A DNA stretch of 64,000 bases from Methylobacter luteus IMV-B-3098 (GCF_000427625.1 NZ_KE386569.1:249376-313375), one strand, 5' to 3'. Shown: positions 9,584 to 18,911, numbered from the stretch's first letter. Translations and numbers: made by a program. The notes: generated by a model not told the origin, from the sequence alone.

Positions 9584-9950
9584 CTTAGGTGTGCTCTTTG
9601 TTGTATTCGTTATTATGAGATACTCTTCCCCGCATTCAATTTTTACGGTTTTTCGAATTTTCCTGGATCAAGGCCGGTTTGGTTGCACGATTTCGCCCGC
9701 TATTGAGCTCCATCTCCACTGTCGCAAGCATGTACTGTCCATTATTGACCAAGCCCGATTGACAAGCGAATATACACTTGTGAATTAGGGTGATCATAGA
9801 TATTTTTCTTTTGGAACTTTATCAAAAATATCGGTTTCAAAAAAAAGCGAAACTTAAGGTTTCCTGATTGTGGAGAAATATATTCAAGACTGTCCGGCTT
9901 GCAGGTCCATGCCCAATTAGCCATCAGATACTGATGAAAGTGATTATCCA
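9584..9950. other. Gene-free stretch
   Basis: About 365 bases between two divergently transcribed genes, so promoters for both are expected. Only short overlapping frames without family features are seen. A TTGACA hexamer at ~9768 has no convincing -10 partner. Confidence 0.4.
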
Positions 9951-10550
9951 GTGATTCAGCAATTAGTATCGTCCTTAATTGTCCGATCCTATGTCGCGCG
10001 CGCTCTCTGCGCATTTTTGATGCTGTCTTATTTCAAACAAAGGATGCGGCGTACGCTGATCTGGCTGATCAACGGCTATTTCGTGGCATGGGCCGCCGAA
10101 TGGGGCAGCATCAACTTTGATTTTCCTTTCGGCTGGTACGTTTATCACTACGATGTGCTCGAAAACGACCTGATCGTATTCGGCATGCCGTTCTTCGACA
10201 GTTTGTCGTTCATGTTCCTTAGCTATGTCAGCTTCTCGGTTGCGCAATTTTTCCTGTCGTCGTTGCAAGGGCGTGGCCTGGCTGAGCGGAAGCACTATGA
10301 CGACCGTCCATCGCAATTTGCTGATTTGCCTTGCAACGGTGTAAGGGCGCCCGGTTTATGGTTCGGTATCGCACTGTTCCAGTTGGGTGTGACTTATTGG
10401 CTGGCGCTTGCCGATATCGTCACGCCCATTGGTCGCGAGCGCATCCTGCTGCTGGTCTTGACCGGCTGCTTTGTTATCGGGCCGATCCTGTTGCTTACCG
10501 TTGCGAAATTTGCAAAGCTTGCTAACCGGGGGGCAATGAATTGGAATTGA
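9951..10550 (+). CDS. Multi-pass membrane protein resembling DUF422/CruF carotenoid-pathway proteins
   Basis: 199 residues from a GTG start, with about five hydrophobic segments. The block AAEWGSINFDFPFGWYVYHYDVLENDL followed by FGMPFFDSLSFMFLSY has the layout of the DUF422 family, which includes the carotenoid hydratase CruF (W-E-x-x-S-I, FPFG-Y-Y, G-P-F-F-D-S-L-S-F). It is shorter than usual CruF proteins (often 250 or more) and no other carotenoid gene lies near, so the reaction is unknown. An ATG at 10020 is an alternative start that would drop a poorly conserved N-terminus. Confidence 0.5.
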   Translation: MIQQLVSSLIVRSYVARALCAFLMLSYFKQRMRRTLIWLINGYFVAWAAEWGSINFDFPFGWYVYHYDVLENDLIVFGMPFFDSLSFMFLSYVSFSVAQFFLSSLQGRGLAERKHYDDRPSQFADLPCNGVRAPGLWFGIALFQLGVTYWLALADIVTPIGRERILLLVLTGCFVIGPILLLTVAKFAKLANRGAMNWN

Positions 10551-10715
10551 TACACGGGCATGTCAATCTCCTATTCGGGCAGGCAGTCGAAAGCTACAGT
10601 GGCAATCGAGACAGAAACCGACAATGACAAGGGCTTAAAGAGCACGTATTCTTAATCCAGTCGAGCTGGTAACGCTATTACATGACCGGGTTTAGCAAAG
10701 TTAAGGGTAGCGCAA

Positions 10716-11333
10716 GTGCATGATGGAGAACGATTCAATGTCATCAGTCATTTACTGGGCGCGATAGCCGCCTCTACGGGCCTGGTAATGCTGGTTGTGC
10801 TGGCGGCACGACAGGGAGATGTATGGAAAATCATCAGCTTCAGTATTTATGGAGCCTCTCTTGTACTGGTCTATACTTTTTCGACGCTCTACCACGGCTT
10901 GGAGGGCAAAGCCAAAGAACTGTTCGCCGAACTCGACCATCATGCCATTTATATCCTGATTGCCGGCACCTATACGCCTTTCACACTGGTTACATTGCGT
11001 GGCAGCTGGGGCTGGTCAATATTTGGAATCGTCTGGAGTCTGGCGGCGCTAGGGAGCCTGCTGGAGTTACTGTCCAAAAAAGAGCAGCGAATTCTGCCGG
11101 TCGTTATTTATCTTCTGATGGGCTGGATTATACTGATTGCCCTCAAGCCATTGCTGCAAGTCATGCCGATGAAGGGCTTTGTCTGGCTCTTGTCGGGAGG
11201 GCTGTTTTATAGCGTAGGCGTGGTGTTTTACGCGCTGGATGACAGAGTCAGGTATTTTCATAATATTTGGCACATTTTTGTATTGGCGGGCAGTATCTGT
11301 CATTACTTTACCGTGCTCTTTTTTGTGGCTTGA
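10716..11333 (+). CDS. Hemolysin III / PAQR-family membrane protein (YqfA-like)
   Basis: 205 residues, seven predicted membrane spans. Conserved polar residues of the PAQR/hemolysin III family are visible: STLYHG in the second span, LDHHAIYILIAGTYTPF, and the C-terminal H-x-x-x-H pattern in FHNIWHIFVLAGSICHY, which together form a metal site. It starts at GTG 10716 with AAGGG upstream. Bacterial members are membrane-homeostasis proteins or putative hydrolases of unclear substrate; hemolytic activity should not be assumed. Confidence 0.88.
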   Translation: MHDGERFNVISHLLGAIAASTGLVMLVVLAARQGDVWKIISFSIYGASLVLVYTFSTLYHGLEGKAKELFAELDHHAIYILIAGTYTPFTLVTLRGSWGWSIFGIVWSLAALGSLLELLSKKEQRILPVVIYLLMGWIILIALKPLLQVMPMKGFVWLLSGGLFYSVGVVFYALDDRVRYFHNIWHIFVLAGSICHYFTVLFFVA

Positions 11334-11356
11334 TGCCCGCCAGATCGAGTAAAAAC

Positions 11357-12419
11357 TTAACGGTCTGTATCACCCTTTAAACTGGCCAGGTCAATAACGA
11401 AGCGGTACTTCACATCGCTCTTCAGCATACGTTCATAGGCTTCATTAATTTGCTGGATCGGGATGATTTCGATATCGGCCGTAATCTGGTGCTGGGCACA
11501 AAAATCGAGCATTTCCTGTGTTTCCTTTAAACCGCCGATCAGAGAGCCGGCAATGCTGCGGCGCTTGAAGATCAGGTTGCCAACGGCAGGGGAGGGATGC
11601 GCGTGATCGGGCACGCCCACCAGGCATAAAGTGCCGTCCCTCTTGAGCAATGCCGTGTAAGCGTCCAGATTGTGCGAAGCGGCCACGGTATTCAGGATAA
11701 AATCAAAGCTGGCGCGGTGCTTGCCCATTGCATCGGCATCTTTCGACACGACCACTTCATGGGCGCCCAGGCGCTTGGCGTCTTCCGTTTTGTTTGCCGA
11801 GGTTGTGAACAACACGACATGAGCACCAAACGCACGCGTGAATTTTACCGCCATGTGACCGAGTCCGCCCAGGCCGACAATGCCGACTTTGTCGCCCGGC
11901 CCTACCTGCCAGTGCCGTAACGGGGAGTAAGTGGTAATGCCCGCGCATAATAAGGGTGCTGCCGCAGCCGGATCAAGGCTATCCGAGATATGCAGCACAA
12001 AACGCTGGTCGACGACGATCTGATTGGAATAGCCGCCGTAAGTCATTAGGCCGGTATGCGGATCTGGGCTGTTATAGGTAAACGTGGCCGCAGTCGCAGA
12101 ACTGCTCCTGATGATCGTGGCAATCGGGGCAGGTGCCGCATGAGTCGACCAGGCAGCCGACGCCGACCAGTTCACCGATTTTAAAATCCGTTACGTCACT
12201 GCCAACAGCGGTCACTTTGCCGATGATTTCATGGCCCGGCACGATCGGAAATGTCGAGCCGCCCCATTCATTGCGTACCTGATGAAGATCGGAATGACAT
12301 ACGCCGCAGAATAAAATATCGATCTGGACATCGGTCGGTTTCGGATCGCGCCGCTCAAAGCTGAACGGGACGAGCAGGGAGTGATGATCATGGGCGGCAT
12401 AACCGATAGTCTTCCGCAT
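11357..12419 (-). pseudogene. Zinc-dependent alcohol dehydrogenase (YahK/CAD-like), frameshifted
   Basis: Two overlapping frames make one ~350-residue medium-chain alcohol dehydrogenase. The first (from ATG 12419) has the catalytic zinc site GVCHSDLH and PGHEIIGKV plus the structural zinc cysteines CGTCPDC and EQFC, then runs into a stop. The second resumes with ATFTYNSPD, carries the Rossmann motif GLGGLGHMAVKF and the C-terminal catalytic part, and ends at 11357. The break is near 12085-12095 and needs one base removed or two added; it is not at a long homopolymer. If real, the gene is inactive. Relatives reduce aldehydes with NADPH. Confidence 0.85.
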
Positions 12420-12613
12420 AATAATGTTCCTGTTTAGCGTTTCGTTAAAGAACAAGCTGGACAGCTGCTTGAACAGCTCAGGTTCCTGAAGCCATTAAAC
12501 GTTTCTCAAGCCGATTATGTGCGCTTGTTATCGGATTCGGATATGATAATGCAATCATTTAGTTGTATGCCGTTCCTGTTAATAATTCTTAACTGTTTTT
12601 ATTATCAAAGCCA

Positions 12614-13120
12614 TTGAAAAATTCCGCTGGAGTAGACGATCTGTATTTTTTCATCCGGCTTATCCTGCCGTTAGTGTCGGCTTTGTTTGTCGGTTGCGCC
12701 CATGAGCCTAAAATCAGTCCGGTGAGGCCCGCGCACTCACAACTGCCGCCGGTCATCAATTATGCCCTGAGCTTACAAGGCGTTCCCTATCGCTATGGCA
12801 AGTCCTCTCCGCAAGAGGGTTTCGATTGCAGCGGCTTTATCAAACATGTTTATGAACGGCAAGGCATCGCTTTGCCGCGCACGACGCGCGAGATGGCCAG
12901 GGCCCTGCCGCCGATCTCGATACACGATCTCAGTTCCGGCGATCTGGTTTTTTTCAATACCAATGGCCGCCCGTTTTCCCATGTCGGCCTGTATATCAGC
13001 GATAATAACTTTATCCATGCTCCCAGCCAGCGTACCGGCAAGGTGTTGGTATCGAGTTTGAATAATCAATACTGGCGCCAGCATTTGATTGGCGCACGTC
13101 GGCCCGCACAGTGGCGTTAA
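12614..13120 (+). CDS. NlpC/P60 peptidoglycan endopeptidase, probable lipoprotein
   Basis: 168 residues. Signal segment with a plausible lipobox Cys28 (ALFVGC), then an NlpC/P60 cysteine peptidase: Cys72 in GFDCSGF, His123 in FSHVGLY and a third polar residue His135 (FIHAP). Such enzymes cut D-gamma-glutamyl-meso-DAP bonds in peptidoglycan stems. The domain is complete (PYRYGKSSPQEGFDCSG; LPRTTREM; SGDLVFF). The start is a TTG at 12614, the only one giving a full signal peptide. Confidence 0.88.
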   Translation: MKNSAGVDDLYFFIRLILPLVSALFVGCAHEPKISPVRPAHSQLPPVINYALSLQGVPYRYGKSSPQEGFDCSGFIKHVYERQGIALPRTTREMARALPPISIHDLSSGDLVFFNTNGRPFSHVGLYISDNNFIHAPSQRTGKVLVSSLNNQYWRQHLIGARRPAQWR

Positions 13121-13144
13121 CTGAAATTTTTATCCTGAGTATCC

Positions 13145-14440
13145 ATGCAAGTCGTCCAGAGCCGGAAAAAATCCTATCAACAGCTTTATGTTCAAGTATT
13201 GACGGCCATTGCACTGGCCATTCTGCTCGGCCATTTCTATCCTGAAACCGGCATCGCCATGAAACCTTTAGGCGACGGTTTCATCAAGCTGGTCAAGATG
13301 ATTATCACGCCGATCATTTTCTGCACCGTCGTTTCCGGCATTGCTGGCATGCGGGATATGAACAAGGTCGGGCGCGTCGGCATCAGGGCGTTAGTCTATT
13401 TCGAGGTCGTCAGCACGTTGGCGCTGGCTATCGGGCTGATCGTAGTTCATGTCATCAAGCCCGGCGCAGGCATGAATATTGATGTCAGCACGCTCGATAC
13501 CACGGGATTAACTGCCTATACCACGGCGGCGAAAACACAGAGCACCGTGGATTTTCTACTCAATATCATTCCTACTAGCGTTGTCGATGCCTTCGCCAAG
13601 GGCGATATCCTGCAGGTGTTGCTGTTTGCGTTGCTGTTCGGTTTCTCGCTGGCCGCCATGGGGAAACTCGGCGAAGACGTAGCACTGTTCATCGACAAGG
13701 TTTCGCAGGTGCTGTTCGGTATCGTCGCGACTGTCATGAAGCTGGCGCCGATCGGCGCTTTCGGGGCCATGGCCTTTACGATCGGCAAATACGGCATCGC
13801 AACGCTCGCGCCTTTGGCGAAATTGATGGGCAGCTTTTATCTGACCTGTCTACTGTTTATTTTTATCGTGCTGGGGCTGATCGCTCGATTGACGGGTTTC
13901 AGCATCCTGAAATTCATACGCTACATCAAGGAGGAGTTGCTGATTGTGCTGGGCACGTCTTCCTCGGAATCGGTACTGCCGCGCATCATGCTGAAAATGG
14001 AGAAACTGGGCTGTTCGAAATCCGTTGTGGGCCTGGTGATTCCGACCGGGTATTCGTTCAATCTGGACGGCACATCGATTTACCTGACCATGGCCGCGAT
14101 CTTCGTCGCTCAGGCTACCAACACGCCGCTGACGCTGACGCAGGAATTGACGATACTCGGCGTTCTGCTGCTGACCTCGAAAGGCGCATCGGGTGTGACC
14201 GGCAGCGGCTTTATTACCCTGGCCGCGACGTTGTCGGCCATCCCGACCATTCCGTTGGCCGGGCTGGCGCTGATTCTCGGCATAGACCGCTTTATGTCAG
14301 AGGCACGCGCGCTGACCAATCTGATCGGTAACGGTGTCGCGACTGTGGTCGCTGCCAAATGGGAGAATGAGCTGGACGAGAGACGGCTTGATGCTGCGCT
14401 TAACGGTATAGGCGATGCGGTTGAGTTGCCGGAGTCTTGA
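13145..14440 (+). CDS. dctA: DctA-type C4-dicarboxylate:cation symporter
   Basis: 431 residues, matching the dicarboxylate/amino acid:cation symporter family. Features: [24 protein letters not shown] near residue 40-65, the serine-rich re-entrant loop [39 protein letters not shown], and [13 protein letters not shown] with [21 protein letters not shown]. These are the substrate and sodium/proton sites and fit DctA best (uptake of succinate, fumarate, malate). It begins 25 bases after the NlpC/P60 gene. Confidence 0.9.
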   Translation: MQVVQSRKKSYQQLYVQVLTAIALAILLGHFYPETGIAMKPLGDGFIKLVKMIITPIIFCTVVSGIAGMRDMNKVGRVGIRALVYFEVVSTLALAIGLIVVHVIKPGAGMNIDVSTLDTTGLTAYTTAAKTQSTVDFLLNIIPTSVVDAFAKGDILQVLLFALLFGFSLAAMGKLGEDVALFIDKVSQVLFGIVATVMKLAPIGAFGAMAFTIGKYGIATLAPLAKLMGSFYLTCLLFIFIVLGLIARLTGFSILKFIRYIKEELLIVLGTSSSESVLPRIMLKMEKLGCSKSVVGLVIPTGYSFNLDGTSIYLTMAAIFVAQATNTPLTLTQELTILGVLLLTSKGASGVTGSGFITLAATLSAIPTIPLAGLALILGIDRFMSEARALTNLIGNGVATVVAAKWENELDERRLDAALNGIGDAVELPES

Positions 14441-14520
14441 GCCGCGGCAGCGTAAAATGCCCCGGCTGTATTCTTGTAACATAGGAAAATAATTTTCTTA
14501 AATGAGCAGAGATTTTTCGA

Positions 14521-14548
14521 TGTAGGTGCGAATTCATTCGCACCTATA
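14521..14548. repeat. Palindromic dispersed repeat, copy 1
   Basis: TGTAGGTGCG, then AATTCATTCG, then CACCTA: an interrupted palindrome (core GGTGCGAA-ttca-TTCGCACC). The same element with GGGG/CCCC arms recurs at 52948-52971, and similarity extends ~12 bases upstream (a GATTTTTC-like stretch). REP/BIME-type intergenic repeat, here between convergent dctA and the sugar dehydrogenase gene. Confidence 0.7.
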
Positions 14549-14576
14549 ATTTCCTGATTAATTTCATGCCTATTAC

Positions 14577-15749
14577 TTAATGCCGGTAAACGCGGTAGAT
14601 ACTGCCCGTAAAGTCATCCGAGATATAAATAGCACCGTCCGGTCCCTCGGCAACATCGACAGGCCGGCCTATGACGTCGCCTTTATGTTCAAAGCCGGTA
14701 ACAAAGTTGCGTTCCGTGATCGTGCCATTGGGTCCAAAATGCAGCGACACGACCTTATAACCGATTTTTTCGGTGCGGTTCCAGGAGCCGTGCAGGGCGA
14801 CCAGTGCCGAGTTTTTGAATTCCGGCGGCAAGTTTTTGCTGCGAAGGAAAGTGATGCCAAGAGGTGCTGTATGGGCTGCAAATTCATGAACCGGAGCCTG
14901 GCTGTTGCGTATTTTTTCCTCATTGCCGGCGCCAAAGTCAGGATCAGGGATTTTGTTGCCGTTCGCATAAGGCCAGCCGTAAAACTTGCCTTGCTCGATC
15001 CGGTTAAGTTCGCAGGGCGGGAAATCATCGCCCAGGAAATCGCGACCGTTATCGACGCCGAACAGTTCATGGGTGACAGGATGCCAGTCAAAACCGACCG
15101 TATTGCGCAGCCCCGTCGCAAATAATTCTTCCTTTCCGCCGTTTGAGTCATAGCGCAGCATGGCTGCCCGCTTCGGATTTTTTTCCACACAGGCATTACA
15201 GCTCGATCCGACCGATACATACATCAGGCCGTCCGGCCCGAAGCGTACCGTGCGGCTCCAGTGATTATTGCCTCCAGGAATATCGGTGACGATATGCTCG
15301 TATTCGCCTTGTGTCTGACGCGTCAGGGCATCGAAGCGTATGCGTCCGATCGCGTCGGTTTCGGCAATATATAAGCGGCCTTGATGAAGATCCAGGCCGT
15401 GCGGCCGATTCAGCCCGGTCAGTAGATCGCTTCTGCCGTCCGGTGCGCCGTCATGATTGGCATCCCGCTCAAGCAATACGACCCGGCCTTCGGAAGGCAG
15501 GCTGACCAGCAGATCGCCCGCTTCGGTAAAACGCAGCATGCGGGCGTCGGGTAAATCTTTTGCATAGACCGAAATCGAAAAGCCCGGTGGCAAGCCTATG
15601 CGCGCGCTCAACAGCACTTCGGCCGGTGGATTTTTCTTCAGCAAAGGCGTATTAATGCCGAGCCAACGGGAAACCAGGAATCCAAGAATGGCCCCTATGA
15701 TAATGATACGCGCCAGTGCCCAAAGAAATTTATGCATAAGGAATACCAT
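14577..15749 (-). CDS. PQQ-dependent glucose/sorbosone dehydrogenase-like protein, membrane anchored
   Basis: 390 residues with one N-terminal hydrophobic anchor (FLWALARIIIIGAILGFLV), then a six-blade propeller of the soluble PQQ aldose/sorbosone dehydrogenase family. Seen: RFTEAGDLLVSLPSEGRV, LNRPHGLDLHQGRLYIAET, HWSRTVRFGPDGLMYVSVGSSCNAC, GLRNTVGFDWHP, the HGSWNR block and GPDGAIYISDD. These carry the Arg, His and Asp residues of the PQQ/calcium site. It probably acts in the periplasm on a sugar or aldehyde; the substrate is unknown. The ATG at 15737 is an alternative start. Confidence 0.85.
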   Translation of the reverse strand: MVFLMHKFLWALARIIIIGAILGFLVSRWLGINTPLLKKNPPAEVLLSARIGLPPGFSISVYAKDLPDARMLRFTEAGDLLVSLPSEGRVVLLERDANHDGAPDGRSDLLTGLNRPHGLDLHQGRLYIAETDAIGRIRFDALTRQTQGEYEHIVTDIPGGNNHWSRTVRFGPDGLMYVSVGSSCNACVEKNPKRAAMLRYDSNGGKEELFATGLRNTVGFDWHPVTHELFGVDNGRDFLGDDFPPCELNRIEQGKFYGWPYANGNKIPDPDFGAGNEEKIRNSQAPVHEFAAHTAPLGITFLRSKNLPPEFKNSALVALHGSWNRTEKIGYKVVSLHFGPNGTITERNFVTGFEHKGDVIGRPVDVAEGPDGAIYISDDFTGSIYRVYRH

Positions 15750-15873
15750 TCAACTATCGAAGTTCTTTTCGAGGACATGAAGTCAGCATTTTTTGTAATT
15801 TGAACGGGCACCAATGAAGAAGTTTCTTTTCAAATGAATAAGATGTTCATCAATTTTTCTATTGGAGACTACC

Positions 15874-16314
15874 ATGGCTGAAACCGGAATCGATAATGAC
15901 GCAGTGCTGACTGTGCTGAATAAAATCCTGGAAACCGAACTGGCCGGCGTTGTTTGTTATTCGCATTACGCATTGATGATATATGGCTATAACCGTATCC
16001 CCATTGTTTCGTGGCTGCGCGGTCAGGCAGCCGAATCCTTGACCCATGCCAATGAAGCAGGTGAATTGATTACCGATTTTGGCGGACATCCTTCTCTTGG
16101 CATCGGCCCGTTGCTGGAATCGCACCGTCATGACATCGGCGATATCCTGACGGAATCGCTGGAGCATGAAATGCTGGCTTTATCGGCTTATTATGAATTG
16201 CTGGAACTGGTGAAAGACCGAAACGTGATGCTGGAGGAGTATGCCAGGCGCCTGATCGCTCAGGAGGAAACGCATCTGAGCGAAGTGCGCAAAATGCTCA
16301 GAAAGCCCGGCTAA
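15874..16314 (+). CDS. Bacterioferritin-like ferritin-fold protein
   Basis: 146 residues from ATG 15874; TTGGAG lies at the right distance, so the longer TTG-start reading is rejected. It is a four-helix ferritin-like protein (LNKILETELAGVVCYSHYAL; AESLTHANEAGELI; ESLEHEMLALSAYYELL; AQEETHLSEV). Candidate metal ligands are Glu20/22, Glu54, His58, Glu98, Glu132 and His134. The second-helix spacing is E-x-x-x-H rather than the E-x-x-H of classical bacterioferritin, so iron storage is likely but its centre may differ. No heme-ligand methionine is obvious. Confidence 0.8.
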   Translation: MAETGIDNDAVLTVLNKILETELAGVVCYSHYALMIYGYNRIPIVSWLRGQAAESLTHANEAGELITDFGGHPSLGIGPLLESHRHDIGDILTESLEHEMLALSAYYELLELVKDRNVMLEEYARRLIAQEETHLSEVRKMLRKPG

Positions 16315-16384
16315 TAAAGAAACCTGTGCAAATTTCCAGGCCGCGATAAAATAGGTGGCCATAAAGACTATGATGTGAGTTGCC

Positions 16385-16693
16385 ATGAGCTATTACAAAT
16401 ACCACGTATTTTTCTGTACCCACCAGCGCGAGAATGGCAGTGCCTGCTGCGCGAACCGCGGCGCCCAGATTGCGCGCGATTACGCCAAGGATCAGGTTAA
16501 AAAATTGAAACTGAACGGTCGAGACAAGTGCCGCATCAATAATGCCGGCTGCATGGACCGCTGTGGTGAAGGCCCGGTGCTGGTGGTGTATCCGGAAGAG
16601 GTATGGTACACCTATCATGATAAAGCCGATATTGATGAGATTATCGAGGAACATCTGCAGCATGGGCGCATCGTCGAGCGCTTGAAAATCTAA
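16385..16693 (+). CDS. Thioredoxin-like [2Fe-2S] ferredoxin
   Basis: 102 residues. The four-cysteine pattern of the thioredoxin-fold (Shethna-type) 2Fe-2S ferredoxins is present: Cys11 (FFCTH), CC in GSACCANRG, Cys in DKCRINNAGC, and DRCGEGPVLVVYPE. The family carries electrons or has a protective role. It is 70 bases after the bacterioferritin-like gene on the same strand, so a role in iron or redox handling with it is a reasonable guess. Confidence 0.88.
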   Translation: MSYYKYHVFFCTHQRENGSACCANRGAQIARDYAKDQVKKLKLNGRDKCRINNAGCMDRCGEGPVLVVYPEEVWYTYHDKADIDEIIEEHLQHGRIVERLKI

Positions 16694-16882
16694 GCGGACA
16701 TGGCCCGTCTGAACCTGGCTGGCCTTGCTGATTCTCCTCAACGGACTGCTTCAAGCCGTGCTTCTGCGATATAATAACCAACGCAATACAAAAGCCGCGG
16801 CTATCGGTTTGGGCGGTCGTTGTTAATTATTAAATCCAGAACCTTGTTGTATGGCGGCAGGGATTATCATAAGGAGAATTTT

Positions 16883-17449
16883 GTGGCAAAGGCCAGTGAT
16901 TTGAAAAAAGGCATGGTTGTCGAAATAAACGGCGTCCCGCATGTGGTCAAGCAAGTCGAAGTCAGAAGTCCCTCGTCCCGAGGTGCGACGACATTGTACA
17001 AAGTCCGTTTTAACAATCTTAAGACAGGTCAGAAGCTGGACGAGTCTTTAAAGGGTGATGATTTCTTTAAGGATGCCGATTGCGTGCGCGCCAAAGTGCA
17101 GTTCTCTTATATCGACGGCGACAACTACATCTTCATGAATATGGAAGACTATAGCCAGTACAGTCTCAGCGCTGAAGATCTGGAAGGGCAGAAGGAATAC
17201 CTGACCGAAGGGCTCGAAGGCATCGTGGCCCTGCTGACAGACGATGCCTTGCTGGCTATCGAACTGCCCGGATCCGTCGTGCTCGGGATTGTGGATACGG
17301 CGCCCGGCATAAAAGGCGCGACGATGACAGGCCGCACCAAGCCGGCGCGGCTGACAACAGGACTGGAAGTTCAGGTGCCTGAGTACCTGGAGAATGAAGA
17401 GCTGATCAGGATCAATACCGCGACCGGCAAATTCATGTCGCGCGCTTAA
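16883..17449 (+). CDS. yeiP: Elongation factor P-like protein YeiP (EfpL)
   Basis: 188 residues from GTG 16883, which has a strong AAGGAG eight bases upstream; earlier in-frame codons are not part of the family. Three-domain EF-P fold. The domain-I loop VRSPSSRGATTLYKVRF matches YeiP/EfpL (SPxxRGAxTLYK) rather than EF-P, which has a modified lysine. TAPGIKGAT and QVPEYL are typical of the C-terminal OB domains. EfpL relieves ribosome stalling at proline and some other motifs. A possible operon with rlmG, 11 bases downstream. Confidence 0.93.
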   Translation: MAKASDLKKGMVVEINGVPHVVKQVEVRSPSSRGATTLYKVRFNNLKTGQKLDESLKGDDFFKDADCVRAKVQFSYIDGDNYIFMNMEDYSQYSLSAEDLEGQKEYLTEGLEGIVALLTDDALLAIELPGSVVLGIVDTAPGIKGATMTGRTKPARLTTGLEVQVPEYLENEELIRINTATGKFMSRA

Positions 17450-17460
17450 TATTTAGTGTT

Positions 17461-18642
17461 ATGAAAACGGGCGGCCGCATGGTTGCCCATAGTGGACCAT
17501 GTGTGGACAATCTCTTAACCGTACCTCAGGGCGAGTTTAAACTGAATCGCCTGCCGCTACGCGCGCGCGAGCTGCTGCGCGCCTGGGACGCGGCCGATGA
17601 ATACCTGCTCAATTACCTGGCAGAAGACGGGAAACCGCCGGCCGATGCCCGGATTTTAATTCTCAACGACACGTTCGGCGCCCTGGCCGTGGCGCTGAAC
17701 CGTTTCCGGCCGCAGGCGATTTCCGACTCGTATCTATCGCAGCAGGCGAGCCGTATGAATCTGGCCGGCAATGGCCTGGCCGAGGACAGCGTCAGTCTGT
17801 TGAACAGCCTGGAAGCACCGGACGGTGTTTTCGACCGGGTTCTGATCAAAGTACCGAAAACATTGGCTTTACTGGAGGATCAGTTGATCCGCCTGCAGCC
17901 GCATCTGACGTCATCGACCCGGGTTATCGTCGGCGGCATGATTAAGGCCTTGCCGGCTTCGGTCTGGAAAATACTGGAACGTCTGGTCGGTCCGGCGACA
18001 ACGTCTCTAGCGCACAAAAAGGCGCGCCTGATTTTCACCGCGCCTGATCCGAAACGGATTGTGCCGGCCAATCCTTATCCAGTTCGCTATCGGCTTGAGG
18101 GCACCGATTATCTGATCACCAATCACGCCAATGTATTTTCGCGCGACAGCCTCGATATCGGTACGCGCTTTTTTCTGCAGCACCTGCCCATCAAGTCCGA
18201 AGCACGCGATATTATCGATCTAGGCTGCGGCAATGGTGTAGTCGGCTTGATGGCCGCCGTAAGCAATCCGCAAGCGACTGTTCACTTTGTTGATGAGTCT
18301 TTTATGGCAGTGGCTTCTGCAAGAGAAAATTTTTATAGCGCTTTGGGGTCGGAGCGGCAGGCGATCTTCCGCACTGGTGACGGATTGACGGATTTTGAGC
18401 CGGATTCGGCCGACTTGATTCTTTGTAATCCGCCTTTTCATCAGCAACATACCGTGGGCGATCAGATCGCTTTAAGCATGTTCAAGCACGCGCGCAGAAT
18501 ATTGCGGCCAGGCGGTGAGTTATGGGTGATTGGCAATCGCCATCTGGATTACCCTATGGCGCTTAAGCGGCTTTTTGGCAGCTGTGCGGTTATCGCAGCC
18601 AATTCAAAATTTGTGATCCTGCACGCCTGCGTCAATGATTAG
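17461..18642 (+). CDS. rlmG: 23S rRNA (guanine-N2)-methyltransferase RlmG
   Basis: 393 residues. Tandem RsmC/RlmG architecture: a degenerate N-terminal methyltransferase-like domain with LPLRARELLRAWDAADEYLL, then a catalytic domain with IIDLGCGNGVVGL (SAM loop, ~residue 250) and LILCNPPFHQQH (NPPF catalytic motif). The enzyme methylates G1835 of 23S rRNA in E. coli. RsmC is a close alternative, but length and N-terminus fit RlmG. It ends just before a hairpin terminator. Confidence 0.9.
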   Translation: MKTGGRMVAHSGPCVDNLLTVPQGEFKLNRLPLRARELLRAWDAADEYLLNYLAEDGKPPADARILILNDTFGALAVALNRFRPQAISDSYLSQQASRMNLAGNGLAEDSVSLLNSLEAPDGVFDRVLIKVPKTLALLEDQLIRLQPHLTSSTRVIVGGMIKALPASVWKILERLVGPATTSLAHKKARLIFTAPDPKRIVPANPYPVRYRLEGTDYLITNHANVFSRDSLDIGTRFFLQHLPIKSEARDIIDLGCGNGVVGLMAAVSNPQATVHFVDESFMAVASARENFYSALGSERQAIFRTGDGLTDFEPDSADLILCNPPFHQQHTVGDQIALSMFKHARRILRPGGELWVIGNRHLDYPMALKRLFGSCAVIAANSKFVILHACVND

Positions 18643-18662
18643 CAAGGTTCAGGGCAAAAAAA

Positions 18663-18691
18663 ACTCCCACTGTTTTTTCAGCAGTGGGAGT
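18663..18691 (-). terminator. Hairpin terminator downstream of rlmG and of a small minus-strand gene
   Basis: 10-bp perfect stem ACTCCCACTG (18663-18672) with CAGTGGGAGT (18682-18691). Seven A precede it, so on the minus strand the stem is followed by a T run, making it a terminator for the small ORF at 18759-18911; for rlmG it may act only as a weak stop. Confidence 0.75.
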
Positions 18692-18758
18692 GCGAGAAGT
18701 CAAACAGGACAATCAGTCGTCACTGTCTGGAGTGCAATACCAGGAGATGGTAAAAATG

Positions 18759-18911
18759 TTAGTCGTGCAGTCTGCGATTGAAGAATATATTACTAAAAAT
18801 AGCCGATGCTGCAAACAGAACGGTAGAAACAATAAATTCGCCTGAAATAAAACCAAAAACGCCTGTGATGAACATCAGGCCAATGAAAACATCTCTTTGA
18901 AAATCAGTCAT
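18759..18911 (-). CDS. Small hydrophobic protein, 50 residues, probable membrane peptide
   Basis: A short frame running from ATG (18911) to TAA. It encodes MTDFQRDVFIGLMFITGVFG, then FISGEFIVSTVLFAAS, then IFSNIFFNRRLHD: two hydrophobic stretches separated by one acidic residue, with a basic tail, as in a small helical-hairpin or single-span membrane protein. Support: uninterrupted frame, natural start, hydrophobic pattern, and a T-tailed hairpin 68 bases downstream on the same strand. I recognise no family. The ribosome-binding site is weak (GGATCTTCAAA). Confidence 0.55.
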   Translation of the reverse strand: MTDFQRDVFIGLMFITGVFGFISGEFIVSTVLFAASAIFSNIFFNRRLHD

